Of a DNA stretch of 64,000 bases, positions 8,018 to 17,478 are shown piece after piece. The stretch comes from CAVXZE01 sp963766175. Lineage in GTDB: Bacteria; Myxococcota_A; UBA9160; UBA6930. The position numbers were made by a program, and so were the translations under genes. The notes below the pieces were generated by a model. It was not told the DNA's origin, did not search any database, and saw nothing but the letters and a program-made list of their open reading frames with translations. The stretch covers positions 434,001-498,000 of the forward strand of contig CAVXZE010000016.1 in the NCBI GenBank assembly GCA_963766175.1, written 5' to 3'. Position 1 is the stretch's first letter. Each line of letters opens with the position of its first letter.

Positions 8018-10417
8018 GTGGTTGTCTGGGAGATCGAGCTGGAACCAGCCGTAGCCGCAGATCCTCTCCAATTCGCCCTAGCCGTGGCAGTGGCCTTCGC
8101 CGCGGCCGGGAGCGCGGTGGCCTGGCGACCGGTGTGGGTGGTCCGCTTCCCCCGTGCAATTCTGCTGACAATCAGCTTCGTGAGCCTTCTCGCCCTCGCC
8201 CCGCTGGTCGCGTGGGACCCCCCGGGTCTCAACCTCCAGATCGATCCCTCCACCGAGCCCCTCCTGCCAAGGGGAGATCCGGCGCAGGAGGTCTATCGCC
8301 AGGCGGTTCGGGACTTCGGGGACGACGAGGTCTTCGTGATCGCCATGCAATCGGAGGACGTCTTCCAGGCCGAGACCCTGGCGAGGCTCCGGCGCGTGAC
8401 CGACCAGATCGCTCGGTTTCCCGAGGTCCGGAAGGTCCAGAGCCTGACCGACGTCGTCGCCTTCCGCTACGACGCCGGCAACGACTGGATCGAGGTGGCG
8501 AGCTTCCTCGATGAGATCCCCACCGACCCCGACGAACTTAAGGCCGTCCGGCAGCGCGCCCTGGCCGATCCCCTCTACCAGAAGGTCCTGATCTCGGAGG
8601 ACGGCCGGACGGCCGCGATCAACGTCACTTTTCGCAAGATGACGGACGAGCAATTCATCGATGGCCGGATGGATGAGAGGATCCGGGCGATTCTCGATGC
8701 CGAGACGACCGCCGAGGCTCGTTTTTTCCTGGCCGGTCGCTCCCACATCAAAGTCCGAGTCTATCGGCTCATGGTGCGGGACATGCGTCGCTTGATCCCG
8801 ATCGCCCTCGGTGTGGTGGCGGCTGGCCTGTGGCTGGTCTTCGGCTCCTGGCGCGCGGTGCTCCTGCCCATGGCGGTCATTCTGATATCCGCCCTCTGGA
8901 CCTTCGGAGCGATGGCCTACCTCGAGCGGCCTCTTACGGTGCTGACCACCCTGCTGGCTCCCATGCTCGCCGCGATCGGAAGCGCGTATGGAATCCACAT
9001 GGTGTCTCGCTACCAGGAGGAGGCTGCGCGAGGGAGCGACGGCGCCGGTGCCGCGCTCCATTGCCTGCGGCAGATGCGCCTTCCCGTCCTCCTGGCCGGG
9101 CTCACGACGATGATCGGTTTCGGCGCCCTTTTGATCGCGGACGTTCCGGCGGTTCTCGAGGTCGGAGCCTTCTCGGTGCTGGGTGTTGCGTCCATCACCC
9201 TGCTAAGCCTGACGATGTTGCCGGCTGCGCTGGCGATGTCGCCGCTTCGATCCGACGCTGACCCTGGGGCTCGAGGCCTTAGCTCGCGAATCGACGCGGG
9301 GCTCGATCGAGCACTCGCGGCGCTCTGCCGCTTGGCGACGCGCCGGGCGACGCCGGTGCTGGTCGCCTCGGCCGCCCTCGTGGTCGTCTGCGCGGCGGCG
9401 ATCCCCCGGATCGTGATCGATACCGACTATCTGTCCTTCTTCGACGAGAGCTCGGAGATCCGCCGTGAGTTCGAGGCGGTCAATCGGCTCCTCGCCGGTG
9501 CGGTTCCGATCTACATCTCTCTCCGCGCCGACCAGCCGGGATCCTTCCGCGACTCCGCGGTGCTTCGATCAATGGAGCGCATCCAGCGGGAGGCAGAGGA
9601 AATTCCCGCGGTGAGCCGCACCCTCTCTCTCGTCGATACCGTGCGGGTGATGAACCGGGTGGTGTCGCGGGACGATCCGAAGGAGGAGCGGATTCCCGAC
9701 ACCCGCGGCGCGGTCGCAGAGCTGATCTTCATGGCGCCCAAGGGAGACCTCGACCGCTACACCAACGTCAATCACAGCCGCGCCAACATTCTGGTTCGGA
9801 CGGGCGCCGTCGGCTCCGCAGCGGTCCGATCGGTCGCGGCCCAGCTCGAGACCGCGATCTCCAAGGGCTCTCTGCCGGAGGGGATCGAGGCGGAGGTGAC
9901 GGGCAACGCCATCCTGCTTTCTCGGAGCGCCGATGGCATCGCCCGCAGTCAGCCCCAGACTGTGTGTCTGGCGGCGCTCGCGATCTTCGTCCTGGTGGCG
10001 GTCTCGTTCCGCTCGCTTCGCCTGGGTTCGGTCGCGATGGTGCCGAACCTGGCTCCGATCGTGGTCTTCTTCGGGGCGCTCGGTCTTGGCGCCGCACCGC
10101 TCTCTCTCCCCACGAGTCTGATCGGAAGCGTTGCTCTGGGCATCGCCGTCGATGACACGGTCCACTTCCTGGTGCGTTACGGCCGGGAGCGCCGCTTGGG
10201 CCTCGCTCCGGAGGAGGCGGTGCTGCTCTGCGCTCGCCGGGCCGGTCGAGCCATCGCCATCACTTCCTTCATGTTGATGGCCGGATTTCTGGTGGTGGGG
10301 CTCTCCAGCTTTGCCACACTGCGGCAGTTCGGCATTCTCTCCGCGGCGACCATGGGAGTCTGCCTGCTGAGCGATCTCGTCCTTCTTCCCGCTCTCCTGG
10401 TGCGCACACGGTCCTGA
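8018..10417 (+). CDS. RND superfamily exporter, MMPL type
   Basis: About 799 residues in two similar halves, each with one N-terminal helix, a large periplasmic loop and a cluster of five to six helices. The first half holds GSAYGIHMVSRYQEE (about residue 320) and the second the equivalent ALGIAVDDTVHFLVRYG, whose buried acidic residues (DD) are the proton relay of RND proteins. The start is uncertain: the frame runs open through tRNA-Pro; GTG 8018 is the first start after the tRNA, but its GGGAG is too close, so a slightly later GTG is possible. It converges with a LolA-like lipoprotein only 10 bp away; relatives are often paired with such lipoproteins, suggesting lipid or hydrophobe export. 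Confidence 0.85.
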   Translation: MVVWEIELEPAVAADPLQFALAVAVAFAAAGSAVAWRPVWVVRFPRAILLTISFVSLLALAPLVAWDPPGLNLQIDPSTEPLLPRGDPAQEVYRQAVRDFGDDEVFVIAMQSEDVFQAETLARLRRVTDQIARFPEVRKVQSLTDVVAFRYDAGNDWIEVASFLDEIPTDPDELKAVRQRALADPLYQKVLISEDGRTAAINVTFRKMTDEQFIDGRMDERIRAILDAETTAEARFFLAGRSHIKVRVYRLMVRDMRRLIPIALGVVAAGLWLVFGSWRAVLLPMAVILISALWTFGAMAYLERPLTVLTTLLAPMLAAIGSAYGIHMVSRYQEEAARGSDGAGAALHCLRQMRLPVLLAGLTTMIGFGALLIADVPAVLEVGAFSVLGVASITLLSLTMLPAALAMSPLRSDADPGARGLSSRIDAGLDRALAALCRLATRRATPVLVASAALVVVCAAAIPRIVIDTDYLSFFDESSEIRREFEAVNRLLAGAVPIYISLRADQPGSFRDSAVLRSMERIQREAEEIPAVSRTLSLVDTVRVMNRVVSRDDPKEERIPDTRGAVAELIFMAPKGDLDRYTNVNHSRANILVRTGAVGSAAVRSVAAQLETAISKGSLPEGIEAEVTGNAILLSRSADGIARSQPQTVCLAALAIFVLVAVSFRSLRLGSVAMVPNLAPIVVFFGALGLGAAPLSLPTSLIGSVALGIAVDDTVHFLVRYGRERRLGLAPEEAVLLCARRAGRAIAITSFMLMAGFLVVGLSSFATLRQFGILSAATMGVCLLSDLVLLPALLVRTRS

Positions 10418-10427
10418 GCTTCCCCGT

Positions 10428-11303
10428 TCAATGCGATTCGAGGCGGCGAAGATCGAAGGTCTTTCGAGCCAGCTTCGGATTGGGATCGAGCTCCTGGACG
10501 GTGAGCGTGGTGAAGGTGTCGATCTGCAGGTTCCGCATGGTCAGCGTGCCCGGCCAGTGGACGCCGTCGATCTGCTTGATGTCGGCGGCTGGGGCGGTGA
10601 GCTCCTTCACCAACAGATCGCGCTTGTCCCAGTAGCGCGTCAACAATGGAACGCAGCTCCCCTTGTCGACGTGGATCACGAAGCGGGAGTAGTCCGAATC
10701 CGCGTGGTCCCTGGGGATGACCTCCACCACGTAGGCCGTGGTGTCCTGCACCACCTTGTCGCCAAGACGCTGATAGTCACCGTCCTCGATCTCCCGGGGC
10801 ACCAGGTCCTCGAAGGTGAAGTCGGTTCCGAAGACGGCCTCGCGGCGCAGATTCACCCGCCGGATGCGCCGCGTCGTGGCCAGGTAGACGAACTGATCGT
10901 TCTTCCGAGCGTGGTTGTTGATGATCAGGTAGCCGGAGAACCGCAGGTCGAAGGGGTCGAGGTACTTGACGATTGTCTTGGAGAGCACCCCCTCGCTGGG
11001 TCTCCCCTCCGGGTCTCGCAAGCTGCTCCAGGTCATCCGGAGCTGTGATTCCTGGGTGGCGCCGCCGCGATCTCCGGAGAGCAGCTTCGAGCGCTGCACG
11101 TACGAGTCGAACCGGTTGTCGATGACGCACTGATAGATATCGCGTCCACTCAGGTGCGCGTCCGGCGCAAGCGCGTCCTGCAACGGCTCGGGGTGCGTCG
11201 GCGTCGTGTGAGCGGGCTCGCTGGCATCGGCCGCTTGGCCACATCCGTTGCAGAGCACCATCATCAGGATTGGCAGGAACAGGATCGGGCTGCGGGCGCG
11301 CAT
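10428..11303 (-). CDS. Outer membrane lipoprotein-sorting protein (LolA-like)
   Basis: A 291-residue exported protein. The N-terminus has a signal peptide ending in a cysteine (MVLCNGC, about residue 22), an imperfect lipobox, so it may be a lipoprotein. The mature part resembles the LolA-like fold of the family commonly annotated 'outer membrane lipoprotein-sorting protein', with strands such as LRFSGYLIINN and YVVEVIPRD. Proteins of this kind often accompany MMPL-type RND exporters and may carry hydrophobic cargo across the periplasm. It is convergent with the RND gene here, and lies 60 bases after rpe on the same strand, so it may be read through from the priA-rpe operon. Confidence 0.75.
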   Translation of the reverse strand: MRARSPILFLPILMMVLCNGCGQAADASEPAHTTPTHPEPLQDALAPDAHLSGRDIYQCVIDNRFDSYVQRSKLLSGDRGGATQESQLRMTWSSLRDPEGRPSEGVLSKTIVKYLDPFDLRFSGYLIINNHARKNDQFVYLATTRRIRRVNLRREAVFGTDFTFEDLVPREIEDGDYQRLGDKVVQDTTAYVVEVIPRDHADSDYSRFVIHVDKGSCVPLLTRYWDKRDLLVKELTAPAADIKQIDGVHWPGTLTMRNLQIDTFTTLTVQELDPNPKLARKTFDLRRLESH

Positions 11304-11363
11304 CTCTCTTCGGACTCCTCCGACCCCACCGGACGGCGATCCGGAGCGGGCCCTCGGCGGGTT

Positions 11364-12032
11364 CTAGCCGTTGGCCTCCTTGCGGAGCTCGGCGATGGTG
11401 GCCGCGTAGTCCGGCTTGTGGAAGATGGCCGAGCCGGCGACGAAGGCGTTGCCCCCCGCACGCGCGACACGCCCGATGGTGCCGGGGCCGACGCCCCCGT
11501 CTACCTCCAGTTCGATCGCGAGCTCGCGCTCGTCGATCCAGTGACGGACCTGGGAGATCTTGGGGAGGACGCTCTCGATGAACTTCTGACCCCCGAATCC
11601 CGGATTTACCGTCATCACCACCACCTGATCGACATCGCCGAGGATGGGCTCGATGGCCGCGACCGGTGTCGCCGGATTGAGGGCGACGCCGGCTCGCGCA
11701 CCTGCTTCCCGCACGTGCGCCACGGTCCGGTGAAGATGCGGACAGGCCTCGACATGGACGGCGATTCGATCCGCTCCAGCCTCGGCGTAGCTGTCGATGA
11801 AGTTATCGGGCGATTCGATCATCAGATGGACGTCCAGCGGAAGGCTGGTCGCGGCGCGAACCGCCTGGATCACCACAGGGCCGATGGTGAGGTTGGGCAC
11901 GAAATGTCCGTCCATCACGTCCACGTGGATCCAGTCGGCGCCGGCCTCCTCCACGGCGCGGATCTCCTCGGCGAGCCGGCCGAAGTCGGCGGAGAGAATG
12001 GACGGTGCGATCAGATGTCTCGGCGCGGTCAC
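11364..12032 (-). CDS. rpe: Ribulose-phosphate 3-epimerase
   Basis: A 222-residue TIM-barrel enzyme that interconverts ribulose 5-phosphate and xylulose 5-phosphate in the pentose phosphate pathway. Signatures are full: SILSADFGRL near the N-terminus, HVDVMDGHFVPNLTIG with the metal-binding His/Asp, DVHLMIE, MTVNPGFGGQKFI, and EVDGGV with the catalytic Asp. The start is GTG, overlapping the rsmB stop as GTGA (12029-12032). It is the fifth gene of the priA-def-fmt-rsmB-rpe run. Confidence 0.97.
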   Translation of the reverse strand: MTAPRHLIAPSILSADFGRLAEEIRAVEEAGADWIHVDVMDGHFVPNLTIGPVVIQAVRAATSLPLDVHLMIESPDNFIDSYAEAGADRIAVHVEACPHLHRTVAHVREAGARAGVALNPATPVAAIEPILGDVDQVVVMTVNPGFGGQKFIESVLPKISQVRHWIDERELAIELEVDGGVGPGTIGRVARAGGNAFVAGSAIFHKPDYAATIAELRKEANG

Positions 12033-13477
12033 GGTTGTCGCTCCAGCCTGGCGGCGAAGAAGCCATCGCTATCGTGAAGGTGAGGGAAGCAACGCAGGAA
12101 GCCGTCCGTGCCGACCAGGGCGCGGGTCGGCTCGGGGGCCGCGTCACCCGGCACCAGGCGAAAATCCTGCGTTTCGGAGAGGAACGACTCGATCACTCTC
12201 TCGTTTTCCTCGGGTAGCAGAGTGCAGGTACTGTAGACGAGTACGCCTCCCGGTCTCAAGGTGGTGGCCGCGTTTCGGAGGATGGCCCTCTGGGTCTCCG
12301 CCAGGCGCTGCGGATCGCCAGGGCGCACCCGCCAGCGGGCGTCGGGATTCCTGCGAAGGGTGCCGAGGCCCGAGCAAGGTGCGTCGACCAGGATGCGGTC
12401 GAAGGCGCCCCGCACCGCGAATCCGCGAAGCGTGCGCATGGCATCGTGCTCGCAGCTGGTGATGTTCCTGAGACCCAGTCTTCGGGCGTCCCGGCCCACC
12501 AGACGCAGCCGTCGGACGTTGCGATCCAGTGCCACGACCTCGCCGGCGTCGCCGATCTCCTCGGCGATGGCGGTCGTCTTGGTCCCGGGCGCGGCACACA
12601 CGTCCAGGATGCGCTCACCTGGCTTCGGTTCCAGGAAGGCGACGACGAGCTGCGACGCCTCGTCCTGGATGGTGAAGCGCCCCGCCAGGAAGGCCGGGTC
12701 GTGGGCTGGATGGCCGCGGTGTCCGAGCACGAGTCCACGGGGTGCGAGCCGGCAGGGGCGGACCTCGGGAAGACGCGGCGCGAGCTCTTCGATCAGGGCA
12801 TCGCGGGTGTTTCGAAGCGGGTTCGCCCGGGCCGTGAGCGGGGGGACGGAATTCGAGGCCTTCGCCAGCAACGCCGCCTCCTCGGCGCCGAAGATCTCGA
12901 GCCACCGCTCTGCAATCCAGGGAGGGAGTGAGAGCACCCCGGTCAGATGACCGAGCGGGTCCTCCAGGAGGTCCGGGAGGGGGATCTTCGCGTGGACCCG
13001 CGCCAGGCGCCTTAGCACGCCGTTGACCAGGCCAGTTGCCCGTTCCGCGCCGACTGCCCGTGCGCATCGTACCGTCTGGTCGACGGCGGCGGAGTCGGGG
13101 ACGCTTCTGGTGAAGACGAGCTGGTAGGCGCCGACTCGCAGCAAGGTGGCCACCAGGGGCTCGAGGGTCTTGAATTCGCGCTCGAGAACCCGGGACAGCA
13201 GGAAATCGAGCCGACCACGCCAGCGCAGCGTTCCGTAGACGAGCTCCGTGGCGAGCGCGCGATCTACGGGTGCCAGACGGCTCCTCCGCAGCGCCGCATG
13301 GAGGGCGAGATCGGCGTAGGCACCCGCGCGTTCCACTCGTTCGAGCACCCGGACCGCGAGAAGTCGCGTCTGGGTCGGCGTTCCGTTTCGGCGCGGGCCG
13401 GCTTCGCTGCGAGGGCTCCCCCGGTGCCGCCGTTGTCGTTTCGCCTCGAGCATCTCGCACCCGAGTCTAGGCTTCAT
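12029..13477 (-). CDS. rsmB: 16S rRNA (cytosine-967-C5)-methyltransferase RsmB
   Basis: About 482 residues. The N-terminal third is the NusB-like helical domain (VRVLERVERAGAYADLAL ... ELVYGTLRWRGRLD). The C-terminal domain is a SAM-dependent m5C methyltransferase with motif I DVCAAPGTKTTA, the first catalytic cysteine in DAPCSGLGTLRRNPD and the second in YSTCTLLPEENE. It methylates C967 of 16S rRNA. Start choice: ATG 13477 overlaps the last codons of fmt; ATG 13453 is an equally possible start just after the fmt stop, giving 474 residues. It follows def-fmt, the conserved bacterial order. Confidence 0.95.
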   Translation of the reverse strand: MKPRLGCEMLEAKRQRRHRGSPRSEAGPRRNGTPTQTRLLAVRVLERVERAGAYADLALHAALRRSRLAPVDRALATELVYGTLRWRGRLDFLLSRVLEREFKTLEPLVATLLRVGAYQLVFTRSVPDSAAVDQTVRCARAVGAERATGLVNGVLRRLARVHAKIPLPDLLEDPLGHLTGVLSLPPWIAERWLEIFGAEEAALLAKASNSVPPLTARANPLRNTRDALIEELAPRLPEVRPCRLAPRGLVLGHRGHPAHDPAFLAGRFTIQDEASQLVVAFLEPKPGERILDVCAAPGTKTTAIAEEIGDAGEVVALDRNVRRLRLVGRDARRLGLRNITSCEHDAMRTLRGFAVRGAFDRILVDAPCSGLGTLRRNPDARWRVRPGDPQRLAETQRAILRNAATTLRPGGVLVYSTCTLLPEENERVIESFLSETQDFRLVPGDAAPEPTRALVGTDGFLRCFPHLHDSDGFFAARLERQP

Positions 13478-14423
13478 TCCCAAGGCGCGCACCGTCGGAA
13501 ATTGGACGACCGCGCTGGAAATCGCGCACGTCGAGCGCGCGTCCTCCCGGCCGTTGCAGTACGCGCGGTACCAGCCATCCGTCGCCGGTCGCGATGCGAA
13601 GCGATCCGTCGTCGGCGATCCGCGCGGTACCCGGCGCGTCGTCGCTGGACCCGGAGATCGCCGATGCCGCCAGGATCCGAATCGGTCGATCGGCCTCCAT
13701 CCCGAAGGCGCCGGGCTTCGGCGCCATTGCGCGCACCCGCCGGGCTAGCGCGATGGCCGGTTCGGCGAAGTTCAGCCGCGCGTCGTCGCGCTCGAGCTTC
13801 GGAGCCAGGGTTGCGAGGGAATCGTCCTGGGGCGTCCAGGTTGCCCGACCGGCGGCGATCTCCTCCACGGTGTCAGCCACGGCGTCGGCGGTGAGCCGGG
13901 CGAGCCGCTCGGTGAGAGAACCGGTGGTCTCGTCCGCACCGATCGAGAGGGATCGCATCGCCGCCACCGGTCCGGCATCCATCTCCCGCTCCAGGCGCAT
14001 CACCGACACGCCGGTCTCGGTGTCCCCCGCCAGGATGGCGTGGGCGATGGGCGCCGCCCCGCGGAAGCGCGGGAGCAGGCTCGCGTGGCCGTTGATCAGA
14101 TACCCCAGACTCGGAAGCTCGCGAATGCGTTTCGAAATGAACTGGCCGAAGGCCACGACGACGCCGAGATCCGGCTCGAAGCTGCGCAATTCTTCCGCGA
14201 AGGGAGCGTTGTTCAGGGTTTCCGGTCGAAGCAGCGGCGTCTCGCTGGCGAGGGCGATTTCGGCCACTGGAGACGGGGAAAGCCGCTGCCCGCGGCCGCG
14301 GCGCCGGTCCGGCTGGCTGACCACGACGACCACGGGATGGGGACCGCTCCGCAGACGTTCGAGGGTGGGAGTCGCGAACTCGGGGGTGCCGAAGAAGGCG
14401 AGCTTGAGGGATCGGGCAGTCAG
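13467..14423 (-). CDS. fmt: Methionyl-tRNA formyltransferase, apparent CTG start
   Basis: A full-length formyltransferase (about 318 residues) that formylates initiator Met-tRNA with 10-formyl-THF. It shows LKLAFFGTPEFATPTLERL at the N-terminus, NGHASLLPRFRGAAPI with the active-site Asn/His, and the loop MDAGPV. The notable point is the start: no ATG, GTG or TTG occurs near the conserved N-terminus, and the frame upstream runs inside def. The only near-cognate codon is CTG at 14421-14423, overlapping the def stop as CTGA, five codons before the conserved part. I therefore call CTG initiation coupled to def termination. A sequencing error is the alternative. Confidence 0.93.
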   Translation of the reverse strand: MTARSLKLAFFGTPEFATPTLERLRSGPHPVVVVVSQPDRRRGRGQRLSPSPVAEIALASETPLLRPETLNNAPFAEELRSFEPDLGVVVAFGQFISKRIRELPSLGYLINGHASLLPRFRGAAPIAHAILAGDTETGVSVMRLEREMDAGPVAAMRSLSIGADETTGSLTERLARLTADAVADTVEEIAAGRATWTPQDDSLATLAPKLERDDARLNFAEPAIALARRVRAMAPKPGAFGMEADRPIRILAASAISGSSDDAPGTARIADDGSLRIATGDGWLVPRVLQRPGGRALDVRDFQRGRPISDGARLGNEA

Positions 14424-14980
14424 AGGGAGGTTCCGAGCTTCGAAGGGCGGTGGCTTTCGTCGTCTTCGCCCTCGAACTTCAGCGCCTTCTTCCGCTTCTT
14501 CACGTACATGCTGCGCTTCAACCGGCTGATTCGGTCGATGAAGAGCACACCGTCCAGGTGGTCGATCTCGTGCTGAAGGCACACGGCACGCAGCTCCTCC
14601 GCCTCCTCGATCCGCTCCTTGCCGTCCAGATCGAGTCCGCGGACCCGGACCCTCTGGGACCGCTCCACCTCGGCCTGGAAGTCGGGGACCGAGAGGCAGC
14701 CCTCGGTCCAGGTGATGGTTCCATCGCGCTCGAGGATCTCCGGATTGACGAGCACCAGCGGGCTTCGCTCGGCTCCCTCTTCGGTCCACTCCGTGTCGAG
14801 AACGATCAGGCGGATCGGTTCTCCGACCTGAGGTGCAGCCAGGCCGATGCCGGGCTCGTCGTACATCACTTCGAGCATGTCTGCGGCGAGCTCGCGAATC
14901 GCGTCGTCGATCTTCTCGACCGGCTCGCACATGCGCTTGAGACGCGCATCGGGAAACTGGAGGACTTCGCGAAGCGCCAT
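14420..14980 (-). CDS. def: Peptide deformylase
   Basis: A 186-residue metallo-deformylase that removes the N-formyl group from nascent proteins. All three motifs are visible: GIGLAAPQVG (motif 1), EGCLSVPDF (motif 2, metal-binding Cys) and LQHEIDHLDGVLFIDR (motif 3, HExxH). The lysine-rich tail is slightly longer than usual. ATG 14980; an in-frame ATG 13 codons upstream is less likely. Its stop overlaps the putative CTG start of fmt, so formylation and deformylation enzymes are translationally linked. It lies 35 bases downstream of priA. Confidence 0.97.
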   Translation of the reverse strand: MALREVLQFPDARLKRMCEPVEKIDDAIRELAADMLEVMYDEPGIGLAAPQVGEPIRLIVLDTEWTEEGAERSPLVLVNPEILERDGTITWTEGCLSVPDFQAEVERSQRVRVRGLDLDGKERIEEAEELRAVCLQHEIDHLDGVLFIDRISRLKRSMYVKKRKKALKFEGEDDESHRPSKLGTSL

Positions 14981-15015
14981 GGCAAGAGTCAAGGGTAGCA
15001 GCGCGTGTCCGGGCT

Positions 15016-17478
15016 TCAAAGCATGTCGACGGGGTTCACGTCGACGCGTACGCGAATCGCGGCGGGGAGTTTCTCACTCGCGGTCGCCAGCTGACGCGCC
15101 GTTTGCCACACGGCTGCACGATCGCTGCCCTTGATCAGCAGCTGAAAGCGATGGCGACCGCGGAGCCGTGTGATCGGCGCTGGCGCCGGCCCCAGCACCT
15201 CGCAGCCGGCGCAGCTCCGCGATGCACGGGCCAGCTGCGCGGCCGCTTCGCGAGCCTCCCCTTCCTCGGTGCCCGACACGATGACCTGGGCCAGCCGTCC
15301 AAAGGGCGGGTAGCCGAGAGCCGACCGGTGCGAAATCTCCTCGGTGTAGAAGCTTTCGTAATCGTGGTCGAGGACGGGACGGATGGCGTAGTGGTCGGGG
15401 TTGAAGCTCTGCACGACCACCCGCCCCGGGCTCCCCCCTCGGCCGGCCCGACCGGCCACCTGGGTGAGCAGCTGAAAGGTTCGCTCCGCAGCGCGGAAGT
15501 CCGGGAAGTGCAGCCCGAGATCTGCGTTCACGACGCCGACCAGCCGTACCCCGGGGAAGTCGTGTCCCTTGGCCACCATCTGGGTGCCGACCAGAACGTC
15601 CACCTTGCCTGCGCGCAGATCGCGAAGGATCCCCTCTGCGGTGCCGCGGCCGGCGGCGGTGTCGCGGTCCAGGCGAGCGATCCGGGCCTCCGGGAAATGG
15701 CTGCGCACCTCCTCCTCGAGCCGCTCGGTTCCGACGCCGAGCAGGGCGGTCTGCTGTGCGCCGCAAGACGGGCAGATCTCCGGCGGCGGTGTCTGAAAGT
15801 CGCAGTAGTGGCAGCGCAGGCGATCTTCGCTGGCGTGGAAGGTGAGTGAGATGTCGCAGTGCTTGCAGCGCTCCACGTGATGGCAGTCGAAGCAGATGAT
15901 CTGCGTCGAAAAGCCCCGCCTGTTGAGGAACAGGATGCACTGTCCGTCTTCCGAGAGGGCGTCGCGCATCCCCCGAAGCAATAGGGACGAGAGGATCAGC
16001 TTGCGGCCCCGCGGCAGCAGCGCGCGCTCCCGTGCCAGGTCCACCAGCTCGACGGAGGGCAGGGGACGGCCCCCGATTCTGTTCCGCAGCGAGAGCCGTC
16101 GCAGCTGGTTGCGCTCGGCGGCGTAGCGCGTTTCGAGCGCCGGCGTGGCCGAGCCGAGGACGAGAGGGCAGCTCGCCGCACGGGCTCGACGGAGCGCCAG
16201 GCTGTGGGCGTAGTAGCGGAATCCCTCCTGGTTCTTGTAGGCGGTGTCGTGCTCCTCGTCGATCACGATCACGCCGAGCTCCTCGATGGGTGCAAAGAGC
16301 GCGGAGCGGGCGCCGACGGCGATGGGTGTCTGACCGCGGCGCAGGCGCTCCCACTGGGCGAGTCGTTCGGAGGGCCGCAGTCCGCTGTGCAGCACCGCCA
16401 GGCGGTCGCCGAAACGCGCGCGCAAGCGGCCGAGGATCTGATGGGTGAGGGTGATCTCGGGAACCAGGATCAAGGCCTGCCGCCCGACGCGAAGGGAGTC
16501 GGCCACCGCCCGCATGTAGACTTCGGTCTTGCCGCTTCCCGTCACTCCGTGGAGCAGGAAGGTCTCGGCGCGGCGTCCGGTCACCGCGGCGCCGATCTCG
16601 CGGCAGGCGATTCGTTGCTCCTCGGTCAAGATGAGAGAGGTCGGCTCCTCGCCACCCAGCTCCGTCGAGCTGGGGAGCGGCGCCGGATGGATCTCCACAC
16701 TCACGAACCCCCGCTCCTCCAGACCCCGCAGCAGCCGCGCCGCTCCCTTGAAGCGCCTCGCCAGAACCGCGGTCGCCAGGGGGCCGCGGGCGGCCAACTC
16801 GCGCAGGAGCGCCGCTTGACGGGGTGCGCGCGCGAGCTCCCCGTCGCAAATGGGCTCGATCTTCAGGCCCGGCCTCACGGTGGCGACGCGCACGCGGGCC
16901 GCGCGGACCCGCGGACCGCGCTCCAGGACCTCCGCTGCCACGAGGCGGTCCTTCTCGAGGAGGGGGAGGGCGGCGGCGGCGCCGCCCGCCCGGCGGCGGA
17001 GCGTCTGGGGAGGAAGGGGGCCGTCCTCGAGGAGCTGGAGCACCCGGAGGGCGTCTCCCGTCACCGCGCCCAGACGCAGCGCGTCGCGACCCCGAGGTGT
17101 CAGCCCCGTCCCTCGAATCGTCCGCGGTGCGGAGCCCGCGGGGATCGCCGCGGCAAGGGCGATGCCGAGGGGACAGAGCACGGCCTCGGCTTCTTCGCCT
17201 AGGATGGTGATCAGGGAGGCAGACAGGACTGGCTCGGAATCGACCACGCGTTCGATGCTGCGCAGCCGGCCGCGGGCTTCGCGGGAGGGCTGGGCAGTCA
17301 ACTCGACGATCACGCCGGTGAGGATCCGGCTCTCGAAGGGGACTCGGACCCGATGGCCGATGCCGACCTTCGCCAGCTGGGCGGAGGGGATCGCGTAGTC
17401 GAAGAGTTGATCGACCGGAACCGGGAGCGCGACCCGAGCGATGCCCGCGGCGGTTGGAGAGAAGAGGTCGTCGAGCAT
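15016..17478 (-). CDS. priA: Primosomal protein N' (replication restart helicase PriA)
   Basis: An 820-residue superfamily-2 helicase that recognises stalled forks and restarts replication. The N-terminal 3'BD domain (VDQLFDYAIP, VRVPFESR) is present; the helicase core has Walker A GVTGSGKTEVY (about residue 302) and Walker B IVIDEEHD. The zinc-binding insert contains paired cysteines (CFDCHHVERCKHC, CHYC, CPSCG). The C-terminal helicase motifs include VGTQMVAKGHDFPG and QVAGRAGRG. It is the first gene of the priA-def-fmt-rsmB-rpe unit. Its ATG (17476-17478) overlaps the ATG of the divergent gene on the plus strand (CATG), so the promoters of the pair must lie within each other's coding sequence. 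Confidence 0.97.
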   Translation of the reverse strand: MLDDLFSPTAAGIARVALPVPVDQLFDYAIPSAQLAKVGIGHRVRVPFESRILTGVIVELTAQPSREARGRLRSIERVVDSEPVLSASLITILGEEAEAVLCPLGIALAAAIPAGSAPRTIRGTGLTPRGRDALRLGAVTGDALRVLQLLEDGPLPPQTLRRRAGGAAAALPLLEKDRLVAAEVLERGPRVRAARVRVATVRPGLKIEPICDGELARAPRQAALLRELAARGPLATAVLARRFKGAARLLRGLEERGFVSVEIHPAPLPSSTELGGEEPTSLILTEEQRIACREIGAAVTGRRAETFLLHGVTGSGKTEVYMRAVADSLRVGRQALILVPEITLTHQILGRLRARFGDRLAVLHSGLRPSERLAQWERLRRGQTPIAVGARSALFAPIEELGVIVIDEEHDTAYKNQEGFRYYAHSLALRRARAASCPLVLGSATPALETRYAAERNQLRRLSLRNRIGGRPLPSVELVDLARERALLPRGRKLILSSLLLRGMRDALSEDGQCILFLNRRGFSTQIICFDCHHVERCKHCDISLTFHASEDRLRCHYCDFQTPPPEICPSCGAQQTALLGVGTERLEEEVRSHFPEARIARLDRDTAAGRGTAEGILRDLRAGKVDVLVGTQMVAKGHDFPGVRLVGVVNADLGLHFPDFRAAERTFQLLTQVAGRAGRGGSPGRVVVQSFNPDHYAIRPVLDHDYESFYTEEISHRSALGYPPFGRLAQVIVSGTEEGEAREAAAQLARASRSCAGCEVLGPAPAPITRLRGRHRFQLLIKGSDRAAVWQTARQLATASEKLPAAIRVRVDVNPVDML

